The notes beneath the pieces were generated by a model. The model was given only the letters and a program-made list of their open reading frames with translations. It did no database searches and had not been told where the DNA came from. Shown in pieces: positions 11,166 through 22,440 of a DNA stretch of 64,000 nt. Source of the stretch: Epichloe hybrida (Eukaryota; Ascomycota; Sordariomycetes; Hypocreales; Clavicipitaceae). Both the position numbers and the translations under genes were made by a program. Numbering within the stretch: the stretch's first letter is position 1; every line of letters begins with the position of its first letter. Where the stretch lies: NCBI GenBank assembly GCA_019022495.1, contig JAFEKR010000001.1, positions 6,634,001 through 6,698,000 on the forward strand. Reading direction: 5' to 3'.

Positions 11166-11530
11166 GATGGGTAACTCGAAGTTCTTGGCTGGTTTACTTG
11201 TGTTCACACCCGCGGCAATGAACGTCGAACTTGCAGACTATCAATCGGGTTCCGCAAGCAAGCTGAGCTAACATTAGCAAAAACAATGATGTGAACGTGA
11301 AATGAACGGTTGGCGCAGAGAGGCGTCCATGTATGTGGCAGTGGAGTCGATTCGATTCATATAAAGTAGATATCGAGTAACTCGCAACTCGTAACTCGAC
11401 GAGCCCAACAATGCCGTTTGCTCAAAACAATGCCACCAAGCTTGGTTGGCTGTCGTGTATCTAACACCAACAAGCACAGCAAAAATTCGGTCAAGGTAGA
11501 TTCAGCTGGCGAATTGTTCTGGCGCTTAGC

Positions 11531-11555
11531 TATATATATGCATATATATATATAT
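11531..11555. repeat. AT dinucleotide run
   Basis: Alternating T and A over about 25 bp, broken by one GC pair so that a TATATGCATATA palindrome is formed. Confidence 0.7.
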
Positions 11556-12330
11556 CTTGGTATCAGGTCGATGCTGTGGGTTTGGCTGGAGCTGGTGCGC
11601 TGGTAGAACTCTAGAGAACAATGACCAAGAAGCTTCTGCGCGTACGCATACATATGATGGCCAGACTGAGCGAGTATCCAGATATACGAACAACTCCGGG
11701 GTACACTTCGGGGGGTCAGCGAGAATGGCTACTCAGTAGCAGTAGGGACGCCCCGCTCGACTCAGACGGATGGTAATCAGCCAATTCTTTGTGAGTGGAA
11801 GAAAGGCGGGCGATGATGGCTCGATATCTGCTCCGTAGAGCTGCGATATATATATCCTGGGCGGAAGAGATGGAAGGCGACTTTGCGAAGTAGAGGTGAC
11901 GGGCCTCGCGACGGACTGGGAGGGTAATACTTGTGCCTGGTAGTTTCGGTAGAAACAAGAATTTAGGCTGAGCGCAGACAGGCACTACTAATAAGGCTGG
12001 AGGATAAACGGGCCCCCCCGACACAACCAGTCTGGTTTGCCTTTAGCCAAGCGTCTCCCCTCTCCACTGCCGGTGGTCAGTGTTGTACTTGCTTGCTGTA
12101 TCAAGAACTATGTACTTATGTACGGGAACCAGCTGCCCGAAGCACGTGGACCAACTAGTTATTCGCCTAGCCCCGATTGGGCGCCCGGTGGTGATGGTGG
12201 TGATGGTGATGGGGCGATGGGGCGATGGATGGGTGATGGCATAGGAGAAGAGAGATGGATGAGGCCAAGACGAGATATTTTTGTCCATGGAACGACTGAC
12301 GTCTGGTGGAGTGAGGGAGACGAGACGAGA

Positions 12331-12534
12331 GGACAAGGAAGGACAGGACAAGGAAGGACAGGACAAGGAAGGACAGGACAAGGAAGGACAGGACAAGGAA
12401 GGACAGGACAAGGAAGGACAGGACAAGGAAGGACAGGACAAGGAAGGACAGGACAAGGAAGGACAGGACAAGGAAGGACAGGACAAGGAAGGACAGGACA
12501 AGGAAGGACAGGACAAGGAAGGACAGGACAAGGG
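12331..12534. repeat. Perfect 15-bp minisatellite, about 13.5 copies
   Basis: The unit GGACAAGGAAGGACA is repeated 13 times without a single mismatch from 12331 to 12525, followed by a partial copy. The plus strand of the array has no T at all. The period is a multiple of three, so every frame on both strands is open across it and encodes a pentapeptide repeat (for example GRTGQ or KEGQD forward, LSCPS reverse). No promoter or conserved flank suggests that any of these frames is a gene. Confidence 0.95.
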
Positions 12535-14114
12535 CAGGGACAAAAGGTCAATTGCGCACCTTCCAATTGTCACTTTCCAGCGCCAGCGCCAGCGTCCGAC
12601 ATCCGGCAACAGGCAACCAACCGGCGGCATCTCCTTCTTGGATTCCTTCCTTCCCTCTCCGCTCCCCTTCTCCCCTGGCCGACCCCTCCTGCATTGCATT
12701 GCATCGACAAGTCATGCACAGGCACAGGCACATCACGGTGCTGCTGGGGTCCCGGCTGCACGAAATAGGCAGTCAAAGACTCATAATGCTTATTGTATTA
12801 AGCATCTGATCATGTCGCCAACTGAAAGAGGCGTGAGAGGGCGAGGAGGCAATGAATGCGTTGCACTTGGAGGCAAAATCGAACTTGGCGGGGTTGCAGT
12901 TACAACAAGGTCCACACAGATCCAGCCGACCCGATCAATTAGTAGAAAGCGCGCAAGTCGGCGCAATGCGAACGCGAAAAAAGTATACAAAAATAGTCCT
13001 GGATCGATATCTCAGGAACAAGAACAAGACGTCTGGTCGATGTCGAATAATGCGGAAACGGCCCGCCAATCGACGGCGCTAGGGGACGTTCAGGCATGCC
13101 TTGTTCATCCATGTCGATATGCAGCCTCGTTTAAGCTTGACGGGAGCAGAGCCGGAAAGGAAGCCGAGAGCGAGCAAGGGACAGCAGCCGCCTGTGCACG
13201 ACGCACAGCTCTCCCAGAAGTTGCCCAGTCTCAGGGTCAAAGCGTCAGTTGATTTGTCGTCAACGAAGTCATGACGGTTTGTCTGCTCCGTTCATAGGTT
13301 CGTGCACGGACACACACATCATCTATGTGGACGATGAGGCCTCGCTGCGGCCACGGGTACATTTATACATACATATGTATGTACAACAATCAGTCCAGGG
13401 TGATTGTGGGTCAAGTGACTTTGCGAGGCCTTATCATTTCCAAAAGATCCCTCCGAGTGCGGCGCCACGTCACGAAAAGCAGATCTGGCCAATCACAACC
13501 AGGGTGGCGGAGAGACGCTTCAATTCAGGTGGGAATCTCATCATTACAAGTCCATTATACAAGTCCTGACAAGGTCCGTCGGTACTCGAAGGGATAAGAC
13601 GAGGTCAGATCAGATACGATTGACGCGCGAGATTCCACCAGTACAGTACTTCGTATGCGTCGGAAAAAGATGCCCGGCGCTTCCCGGGACGTTCTGCACC
13701 ACTGTACCTAGATGTTCATACTAAGAAGACGAAAAGAAGAAGAGATCATCAAGCAAACTTGACGAAGCCTTCTGTTTGAGCGTGATGGAAACTGTTCACT
13801 CCTTGGACAGACAACATTGTCTTACTGGGTTCAAGCCCAACCACTGCTACGCAGAAGGGTATACATATGTACGTACGTGTTATTCTAGGATTCCATATAT
13901 GTAGGTGGAATCTTTGCCTAATTGTATAAAAGTACAGCGGATGAAGCACTCCTCTTCGTACCGTTCATACCGTTGTGGGCACAAAACATGCGTGGGGCCT
14001 TCAATCTTGGCTGCGAAGTCACAACTGACCCGCAAAAAAAAAGAAAAGCCGATCCTGCAACTCTATGCCGAACCCACGAAGCATCGACAACTCGTAGCCA
14101 GCCAACAACTCACC

Positions 14115-14669
14115 ATGTCGCAAGTCCAGTCTGCGGAGGCACCTCTCCCACCTCGAAGCTCCATCATCCACAACATGGCCCTCGCAGGAGCCATTGTCAC
14201 GCCTCTTGCCATGCTACTGCCGCCGAGAAAACTAGACATTCGATTCTTCGTCCTTGCGGGCACCTTCTCCATTGCCACCAACCACCTTGCCTACGAATAC
14301 ACTGGCCAATCAATCTACTCACGATGCGGGAACCGGCTCGGGTCAGTGTTTGACAGCAGCCTCCCCGAGGGAGCAAGGCGGACGCAGCAGCTCTTGAAGG
14401 AGCAGAAGGAACGACACGCTGCCGAGAAGCAAAGGCAGCTGGCGGGTGACAAGAACAAGACGGCTGGCTTGGTCAAGGACATCTGGATGGGTGGCGAGAC
14501 AGCAGACTGGCAAGAGAAGCGGGCAGAAGAGCATCGCAAGAGCATACAAGAGGGTAAAGGGCTGAGCGGCATCATTTTCGAGCAGATTGCTGACGTTTGG
14601 AACGGCAACTACGGAAAGAAGGATCCTGACGCCAAAGAAGACGACCGACCATCAGAAAAAAAAGAGTGA
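14115..14669 (+). CDS. Small conserved fungal membrane protein, function unknown
   Basis: An intronless frame of 184 residues. Two hydrophobic segments are visible, about residues 17-36 (HNMALAGAIVTPLAMLLPP) and 40-60 (IRFFVLAGTFSIATNHLAY). A highly charged Lys/Glu/Gln-rich tail follows from about residue 85 to the end. The LLPPRKLDIRFF and NHLAYEYTGQSIY stretches look like strongly conserved family signatures. As I recall, Sordariomycete homologs are often labelled 'rhomboid family membrane protein', but no GxSx or membrane His motif of a rhomboid protease is present, so that label is not supported here. The start ATG sits in a CACC context. Confidence 0.75.
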   Translation: MSQVQSAEAPLPPRSSIIHNMALAGAIVTPLAMLLPPRKLDIRFFVLAGTFSIATNHLAYEYTGQSIYSRCGNRLGSVFDSSLPEGARRTQQLLKEQKERHAAEKQRQLAGDKNKTAGLVKDIWMGGETADWQEKRAEEHRKSIQEGKGLSGIIFEQIADVWNGNYGKKDPDAKEDDRPSEKKE

Positions 14670-15185
14670 GGGCTAGGTCAAGACTGCACAACGAAACCAG
14701 AAGATGGGGCACGCGAGAGAGAATTGCTCATGTTCAAGACATTTCTGTTGTACTACTACTCTGTAATATGATTGTATCCGCCGCAAACAAAACAAAAAAA
14801 ACCCCAAAAAAGAGGCAGGCTTAGGACAACGTGAGTGTTCATTTCATCACGATAGACGACTTGTATCAAGAGGTCAAGAGGATGAATTCACAAGAACTAG
14901 AGCTGGTTCAGTCCATGACAGTGTGCAACTCGGCAACGCAAGCGAGATCAAACAAATGCCGACACATCAGCAATCGGCTTTGTCCTTGCGCACTTGGCTC
15001 TGGATCTGCTCCATTGCGCCACTGAAGTTCTGCTGCTGCCTCGGGAAGACCTCGACGTCTCATTCGAAGGAGTGGATGCCGCATCCGGGATGGGACTCGT
15101 GAGATCGGAGCGAGCCTTGCAGGACTTGCTTTCTCTACTGTGAAGCCTGACCCCTCACCGTCACACGCAGGCGGTACGCGATACG
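14670..15185. other. Intergenic region
   Basis: This is the 3' flank of the small membrane protein gene, with A-rich runs near 14786-14810, followed by sequence with no recognisable gene. Confidence 0.35.
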
Positions 15186-16028
15186 ATGGACTGGGACGAC
15201 CGTGTCAATCTAGACAATAACGTATCGTTTCTTTCATGGATAAGGAAATACGATGACGCGCGAGAAAAGCGGCTGACGGATTGGATCGGGTTTCTATATT
15301 TCACCGACATCGCCTGGCTTGCAAGCTGACTGCACACAGACGCAACGACAGCCGTGGCGCGCACGATTTGAGCTGCAAGGTGGAGTTCAAAAATGGAGAG
15401 AAATGGATTGTGCGTTTTCCTATGGTCGAAAAAGTTGTCAACGCCGACGAGAAGATCGACATTGAAGTGGCTACGATGGATCTCCTCCGCCAACGAACCA
15501 CGATACCCATCCTCGAGGTCAAAGCTTGGGGAATGGCGGCCGAAGATGCCCTCGGAATCGGTCCCTTCATCATGATGGATTTTGTTGAAGTTATTAGTTT
15601 AAATGATATTCTTCAAATCCCCGATGCCAGAATCATGCGGCAGGACATCATTGAGAGAGCCATTGAGGTTATACTCCTTCAGATGATCGATGTCTCGTTG
15701 CAGCTCCAGAAGCTTGACTTCCCTCACATCGGCAGCTTATTCCCAAAGTCCACCGCCGGCAAAGGTGGCTTCGCCATAACGATATATTCGCGGCCCGTGA
15801 CCAAGAAGTCGCATGACCTTCTTTTGAAAGGCAGAGCTAATGTTCTTGGTGGGCAACGGCACTTGCATTCCTCCATCAGTGGATATACCAGCGGATGAGA
15901 GGTTTGCCAGGTTTAAAAAAAAGACAGAGATTTGGCAAGACGAATGCTTGGTGTATCGAACGAAATGTGTAGAAGAAATGAAAAGAGTCATATCCAATAT
16001 TGACAAAGTGTGGAGAAAGGTATTGTGA
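15186..16028 (+). pseudogene. Remnant of an aminoglycoside-phosphotransferase/choline-kinase-like gene
   Basis: Pieces of a fungal APH-family protein lie in order but in different frames. An N-terminal piece starts MDWDDRVNLDNN at 15186 and stops near 15330. A second frame carries the N-lobe (CKVEFKNGEKWIVRFPMVEKV ... GPFIMMDFVEVISLNDIL) up to about 15898. A third frame from 15840 to 16028 looks like the family's C-terminal helix (EEMKRVISNIDKVWRKVL). The whole C-lobe between them, with the HxDxxxxN catalytic loop and the metal-binding Asp, is missing. The substrate of these family members in fungi is generally unknown. Undetected introns could join the first two pieces, but they could not restore the missing core. 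Confidence 0.7.
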
Positions 16029-17541
16029 TGGATCAAGCTGGCTAGCCACTGCCGTAGCCCATCGCCCCGAGAGGCCTAAATGCAACGTTGGTTGAGACTG
16101 CATGCAATGCTCATCAGTCTCACTCCAGCTGGAATCGAACATCAGTCAATTTGTGATTGTTCGTTGTTCTTTGGCAGTCACCTCAACACCCACGATGCTG
16201 AAAGCCATGCTGTCCTGTAGTTGCAATCACAATGTTGCGCCCGCATGTATCACTGCCGACCGGCATGAAGGAGAGCCTGGCGTTTCTTACATGAGACTGG
16301 AAAGTGGGCGTGTGATCTGCGTGATACGCAGCTGTACGAGACGAGAAGAGGCTGAGTCAGCTGCATAGGTATATTTAGCAATGTTGGAGAGAAGGCATGG
16401 AGCGCTTGAGTAATGCATCAAAGTACCGAAGCAAGGTGAGAACTTACCCGTCGTACAAGATTCCTCACAAGAGAACTCACACTTTGAACTCAAGGTGCCC
16501 TTTGTTCAATTTGTCGACCGCCTTTCAGCTTCACACGATATTATGGCCAGTCGATGAGTGACGTTTGTTGATCAGCAATGAGCTTTTTGGTGGATCAAGA
16601 CAACAATCAACAAGCCTCATTCAGCCCCCTGTTGTGGATGAACACAGAACCAAGACGGGGTGAGCTCCTGCAAGAGTGGTCTTGTCGATCTCGCGCTCTC
16701 CTCTGCTGTTGTCGGTTGTGGAATCCTCCTCCGTTCGAATGGACTGCAGAGAGAATCTTGATTTCCGTCATTCATTTTCACGCCTACATAGTTCCCCTCT
16801 CGTCGAATTGTGTTTCGACTTTGATCCGACTCGGCGACTATGTAAAAAGACGCTGAGACGACGCCAACATTACGTGCGCATGTACCCCTGGGCCCTGGCC
16901 AATCATTAAGTGGAGTGGAGCGTCGCACGGTGTCTCGACACAGAAGAGATCGACCCGTCCTTGACGAGGCAGTACTACATTGTACCGTTGACGCCCAGCC
17001 AGCTGTGAGGCTCAGCACTTGCAGCTGTGCGCGAAGTGAACTGGCAGCCAGCCGGGTGGGCTTGGGTGGGCTTGTCTTGTCAACTCGTATTGACAAGGCG
17101 AGGCACAGTGCAGTGCAAGTCGCGTCGGCTGACGCATCTTGTTGGCCCTGAACAGTGAACACAGCCCCCCGGTCTGCCTGCTTTTCCACGTCATCCTCCA
17201 ATCCACCTCAGAATTTACGGAGTAATCCGTACCGAAACAGCTCTTTATAAGTTGGCTCTTTCAACGATATCGCGCATCGCATCGGCATTGCTCGATACTC
17301 TGGCACGTTTGCTTCGTCGGTCGAGCGGCCTCCACTCGTTTCGCTGACCCTCTTTCCGGCTGTACCTGACACTAACGCCTTCTTTGGACCCTCGGACCTA
17401 TACTCTGCCTCAAAATTCCCGCTCGCCTAGCTACGCATACCGATTTTTTCTTTTCCCCCAACGCCCTGCCAAACAGCCTCATCAGCTGTGCGCGGTATTG
17501 GGCTTCCACACATCTCACCGGCAGAGCGCACACCGTCCACC
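16029..17541. other. Intergenic region upstream of the rhomboid gene
   Basis: 1.5 kb without a supported gene. A TATAA element lies at about 17246-17250, roughly 295 bp before the rhomboid start codon, and the region between is C/T-rich like a fungal leader. Open frames here, including a 194-codon one on the minus strand, show no family features. Confidence 0.45.
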
Positions 17542-19234
17542 ATGGCATCTAACAACTACTATCACGGCGGCACCGATCCGCCGAGCTACAGTGCCAACGC
17601 CAATGCCAACGCCAATCCTTCCTCACAACCATGCCAATACGACAGCAATTACCCGTCGACGGACCAGCATCTAGGCCAGCAGACACCCTACCGAGTTGGC
17701 CGCAGCGGTAGTCACACACATCATCCTCATTCCACGGGTCCATCACCCTTCGCATCCGTGTTTGATGACAATTACGCTACAAACAGCACCAACAGCTTAC
17801 CGCATCAACGAGACTATCCAGACACAACCTATCATGGCAAGAATGGCCCGGGTGCACCATCTCACGATGATATACCGTTGCAAGATCGAACAGGCAAGAC
17901 CAGCGACATGAACGATCACATCTACGATGCTCCGGAGCAAGGGATGGCGGGTCAGACCAGAAAGAAAAAGAAGAAGGGTATTAGAGGCGGAGAATTGGGA
18001 ATGCTTAGTTCAGACAAGAAGAAAATTCCTTGGGTTTGCTACATCTTCACCGTTGTACAAATTGGTGTGTTTGTTGGCAGCATCATAAAAAATGGTAAGG
18101 AATTCCTTTGACCCAGAGTCAATGAAAGGCGTGAGATGTGAAAGACTTTGGACTGACCAACTTTTTCTTTAGGATTGTTGACAGGCTCTCCCATCATGGT
18201 TAAGCCTCAGTTCAACCCCATGATTGGGCCCTCGACGCAGGTTCTCATCAACATGGGTGCACGATATGTACCTTGCATGCACAACGTCAAAGAGATTCAG
18301 GGCTCCGAAGTCCCCGTCTCGTTCCTGTGCCCGAATGCTACCCAAAACGACCAGTATTGCCCTCTCTCCGAAGTGTGCGGTTTCGGCGGCGTGCCCAATC
18401 CGACTTTCAGCGATGCCAACCAGAGCCCGCAGCCGAATCAGTGGTTTCGCTTCATTTTGCCCATGTTTATGCACGCGGGTCTGATTCACATAGGATTCAA
18501 TTTATTGCTTCAGCTGACCCTAGCCAAGGACATGGAGCAGGTAATTGGCTCGATTCGATTCTTCCTCGTCTACATTAGTGCTGGCATATTCGGGTTTGTC
18601 ATGGGCGGCAACTTTGCTGCTCCTGGCGTCGCGTCTACCGGTGCCTCGGGCTCTTTATTCGGCATTCTTGCTCTCACGCTGCTGGATCTCCTATACTCGT
18701 GGAGTGAGCGTCGCAATCCCGTCAAAGACCTCATGTTCATCATCTTGGACATGGTCATATCTTTTGTGCTGGGTCTGCTGCCCGGCCTGGACAATTTTTC
18801 CCATATTGGCGGATTTTTGATGGGACTTGCATTGGGTGTATGCATATTACACTCTCCCAATGCGTTGCGGAGAAGAATCGGAGGCAGTGAGAACACCTCC
18901 TATTCCGCCGTCAGCCCTTCTGGCGATGATACCGCCCCTGGATTCTTTAAAAGCCCCATCGGGTTCTTCAAGGGCCGCAAACCGCTCTGGTGGGCCTGGT
19001 GGCTCGTCCGAGCCGGTTTCCTGATCGCCGTCATTGTTGTTTTTATTGTCCTTCTGAACAACTTTTACAACGGAACCCATACATGCAGCTGGTGCAAGTA
19101 CCTGAGTTGCCTGGTAAGTAGACTTGCCGACGCCAAGCAATTATTCGCTGTGTGCTAACATTCTCTCTCTCTCTTTCTCTCTTCAGCCCGTCAGCAACTG
19201 GTGTGACATTGGAACGGTCCAGACGACTACGTAG
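17542..19234 (+). CDS. Rhomboid family intramembrane serine protease
   Basis: Cleaves membrane proteins within the bilayer. Exons are 17542-18094, 18173-19113 and 19187-19234, giving 513 residues. About 165 residues of Asn/Ser/His/Pro-rich cytosolic sequence and a KKKKK cluster precede the first membrane helix (VCYIFTVVQIGVFVGSII). A lumenal loop with six Cys follows, then the rhomboid core: HAGLIHIGFN, the nucleophile in STGASGSLFG (Ser near residue 343), and the base in FSHIGGFLMG (His near residue 394). Serine and histidine are both present, so it should be active. The last helix is followed by a short Cys-containing tail. The long N-terminus resembles fungal RbdA-type rhomboids more than the short Rbd2/RbdB type; that comparison is from memory. 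Confidence 0.93.
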
Positions 19235-19961
19235 ATGTGACGTATGCAGAAACGGAATCAAACATGACTTGTCAAGCTGGTCCATCTCATGCTCTTATCA
19301 CGCTTTATTATCACATGATAGTATTTATTAGAATGGAACCAGCGAGACTGGCTTGGACGGCAAGAAAGATCAGCTTCGATTTAGCACAGCGATGGCGTTG
19401 GGTCTTGTATACATGTGAATGGGGTGTGGAATGCATGGCAAAAGGATGATCCAGGTTCGCAACATGAGCACTAATAAGGATTGAGCCCGAGCCCGACGCA
19501 CTGCGAAAGACTTGGGATATCTTGTATTGTGTTCCATATCGGTTGAAAAGGCGTTCAATTATGATGTAGATTTCTTTTGCTGGCTCATGGTCGTTTAGGT
19601 CTGTATACCGGGGGGACTCAGACCCGAGGGACCTGAATCGTTCACCCTGGTGACGAGTCCTCTGGCTCTGCGATTTCTGACGAGCCCTCTACTTCTTTGG
19701 AGAGGATCCAGACCTTGAATAGAAAGGAGAGGAACGGGCACGCGCAAAGTTACCTTTTATGAAGTAATGTTCCTAATTCACTTCATTCACATGATACGCT
19801 TCGCTGGGTCTTGAGGTTTTGACAAATTTCCTTTACTGTAAAATAGTGCCCATTCGATTGAAGAGCAAGCATCAAACCTAAGAACAGTCATTGTGTCCGT
19901 TCTGTCTTTTGAGATGCTTGAGATGCCAAACATTGGTAGTCCGCCACGTAAAATCATGCAG
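19235..19961. other. Tail-to-tail intergenic region
   Basis: The rhomboid gene and the next minus-strand gene converge. No gene or marked repeat is seen. Confidence 0.4.
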
Positions 19962-21110
19962 TCATGACGCGTCACAGGCGAAATCTTCGTCCAAGCCCGG
20001 GGACTCATCCAACGCGACATAGTCCAGATCAATGCCCTGAAACCAAATGTGCATGGTCAGCTCAGCCGCTCTTACCGCCTCTGCGGAACCTTGGCCCGGT
20101 CTGTGTAACGACTTGTATGCGTCCTCCTCGTAGACGACGCCGATACTGCCATCGTTTCGATACTCCGTGAAGAACCGTTGTCTTGTGAATCTTTTGACGG
20201 CGAATCCGAGAGACGTCGTGTGGAAGGGAGACGAGGTGACTCTGGGCAGGTGGACAGTCGTCCTGATGCCAGGATTGGACGCAAGGGCGCGCAGGGGAGA
20301 GAGGACAGCGTGCTCGTTGACGTTGGACCAGGATGATTGCGAGTCGTGGTCAAGCGTAATGTCGACGGTGCGGAGGTGCCGCAGGGCGGCGATGCGTGGC
20401 CAAAGGCAAAACCACGAGGTTGGAGATGATGTGCGCGCGTCCCCGGTTGGTGTGGAGTTTGCTTCGACGGCCTTGAAGACGGCGGGCGGGAGTCTGAGGG
20501 AAAGATTCAGACGTCTCGTGTTGAAGAATGCTTTGGTCAAGAGATGACCGGGACGGAGTGAGGAGAGGGACCTGTCTTTTCCGTCGAATAGCACGTCGAG
20601 AGTGGAAAGATCGTCAACGTGTATCACGGATGTTTCGGCCACGAGACACGCAACATCTTCGAATCTATGCTTGCACCCTTAGTACGTGTCTGATGTCGTT
20701 GATGCGTTGGGATACATTTGATTCGAAAAAAGGGGGGGGGGCAGTAATTACGTTCTCCTACATGTACTCATCAAGGCTCGAGCCGCATCGTGCCGTGTCT
20801 GGATGCCGGGCACATGGGGATGATGCAAGAGCTTGGCGACTTCTTCGCATCTCCAGTGCCCTCCCCAGGCGGACTGCAGACGACGAGCCCAGACCTCGGT
20901 GGATGGATCGCCGAGTGAGCGACGGTCGAAGCAGTAATGGTCATTGCTCGGCTTCGGCGTGATGCAGGTCGCGATGTGAATGGTCCCCTGATGTTGATAC
21001 AGATGAGCTTGTGCTGGGACGATGTGGGCGTAGATCTGCCGTCGAACTTCGGCTGGCAGTTGGACCAGAACGCTTTGTAGTTGGGCATCAATAGGCCCTT
21101 GGACACACAT
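19962..21110 (-). CDS. Hypothetical protein with DUF7730/F-box-like N-terminus
   Basis: Function unknown. Minus-strand exons are 21110-20752 and 20664-19962, with an 87-nt intron, giving 353 residues in one frame. The N-terminus LVQLPAEVRRQIYAHIVPAQ is the 'LPxExRxxIY' signature of fungal DUF7730/2EXR-type proteins. The joined sequence ALMSTCRRTFEDVACLVAETSV matches the usual second block of that family ('LLxTCRxxYxE...'), which supports the splice choice. The rest is variable and rich in short hydrophobic strands. Such proteins are numerous and variable in filamentous fungi. The donor GTAATT is weak but still GT. Confidence 0.7.
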
Positions 21111-21460
21111 GATAAGCAAGACGTGTTAGGTGAAGAGGAAAAGCTGCCACTGCTGCTCGCTAAAACGAGCTTCCTTTCTTCGAAAAGGAGAGGGGGGAGA
21201 GAGCGGGAGAAATGGATGACCCAATATACTACGACGGGCGCTTGAACTACATTTTGCAGTAATGGCACCCAGGCATCAACTTGATGGCAACAATAAGGTT
21301 TGCGAAAAATCGCGGAGAGGAAAAAAAATCGGTCCAGAGTATGTACACTTGCTGACACGGGTACGTACCGCTAGCCGACTATGTACAGGACCGTACGTAC
21401 GGTACTGTCATTTCTGAGAGGGAGGAGAAGGGGGGGGGGGGCCATCGGGGAATTAATGCC

Positions 21461-21503
21461 GTGGGTATTGATTGGGTGGGTATTGATTGGGTGGGTGATT
21501 TGG
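21461..21503. repeat. 15-bp direct repeat, about 2.5 copies
   Basis: GTGGGTATTGATTGG occurs twice in tandem and is followed by a diverged partial copy. Confidence 0.7.
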
Positions 21504-22094
21504 TTGTCTTTCAACCCTTGTCCACCATGTGTTGGATTGGCAAACACGCAAACAAGGGTGGGGGACCGTCTTGGGCCGCTTTTGGACCCTCGTCGTGTGG
21601 CGGCGATGCGAAATCTATCGGGCAGAGGGCAGAGGCAGCGTCATACCTCGTGCCATGTGGGGGGACAGAGGGGGACAGAGTTATTCGGCTCTGGCCTCGC
21701 ACCAGCCGGCCTATCCGGACTTATTTGGCGCGTGATAGGCAAAGCTGCTCGACGACGATCGGGGATCGGAGTCGGGAGAGGTAATACGAAGAGCGACGCA
21801 TATGATTATGGCGGTGCGGCACGCGCATCAAGGCATGATGCATGGAGATGCATAGATGGCATGGCGATGGCATGGCTTGGTGCAGGTGCAAGCGGAAGTG
21901 GAAGTGGGACTTGTCGAAGAATATCGGATTCCCTCACATCATCACATGAACGGCACGGCGGGGCCTGCAACATTCCTGCAAAGGTACGGAGTAAGCATAA
22001 TACATGTACATATGTAAGACACATTAAAAGACTGGCTTATTAACGATGCACAAAAGTACTCCGTAGTTGACACTGACAGCGCCAAGTCACGTGG

Positions 22095-22130
22095 CTGCCA
22101 CTGCCACTGCCACTGCCACTGCCACTGCCA
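22095..22130. repeat. CTGCCA hexamer microsatellite, 6 copies
   Basis: Six perfect copies of CTGCCA, directly next to a CACGTG box and about 310 bp before the POL3 start codon. Confidence 0.9.
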
Positions 22131-22440
22131 GCCCATTAAAACTACCAGGTGGGTCTGGCACGTCACGCTCGCCCCGGCGCGTCTTCTCGTGGTGGGACAT
22201 ATTACAGGCAAAAAAGGGTTCGTGTCGTGACTTGTAAACTGGCACCAGACAGACGCAAGCACAACCGACAAAGAGCCAGCCGCCTTCCTCCCTACCCAAC
22301 CACCAATTGTAAACCCAAATGCTATCTTGTCACCCGTCATTGATTGACCCTGCAGCTAGTCGGCACCAAAGACAACGCCCCTGCAAATCTCTGAGCAACC
22401 GCACTGGCTTGTCCAGGACAACCCGCATCACCAGTTCACC

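Larger units (their letters stand above)
11166..14114. other. Gene-poor stretch with simple repeats
   Basis: Almost 3 kb without a convincing gene. It contains an AT-alternating run (11531-11555) and the 15-bp minisatellite listed separately (12331-12534). Several open frames cross it, but they are low-complexity or lack any family resemblance. The region from about 13600 to 14114 probably includes the promoter and leader of the small membrane protein gene. Confidence 0.45.
21111..22440. promoter_or_regulatory. Divergent intergenic region upstream of the DNA polymerase delta gene
   Basis: 1.3 kb between divergent starts. It contains a 15-bp direct repeat (21461-21503), a CTGCCA hexamer array (22095-22130), and a CACGTG box at 22088-22093. 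Open frames here show no family features. Confidence 0.45.

Noticed and set aside
11716..12024. 102-codon minus-strand frame in the gene-poor stretch
   Set aside because: No family resemblance and no supporting splice or promoter context.
12331..12534. Possible CRISPR-like array
   Set aside because: Units are directly adjacent with no spacers, and the sequence is eukaryotic.
12281..13252. Open frames of 200-320 codons across the minisatellite (pentapeptide repeats)
   Set aside because: They exist only because the 15-bp repeat is a multiple of three; flanks show no conserved sequence, splice structure or promoter.
13800..13870. tRNA-like B-box (GGGTTCAAGCCC)
   Set aside because: No matching T-stem pairing, A-box or acceptor stem could be found around it.
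16617..17201. 194-codon minus-strand frame upstream of the rhomboid gene
   Set aside because: No recognisable motif, a composition like non-coding DNA, and overlap with a likely promoter and leader.
17542..19234. Inactive (pseudo) rhomboid
   Set aside because: Both the GASGS serine and the SHIGG histidine are present, so an active protease is the simpler reading.
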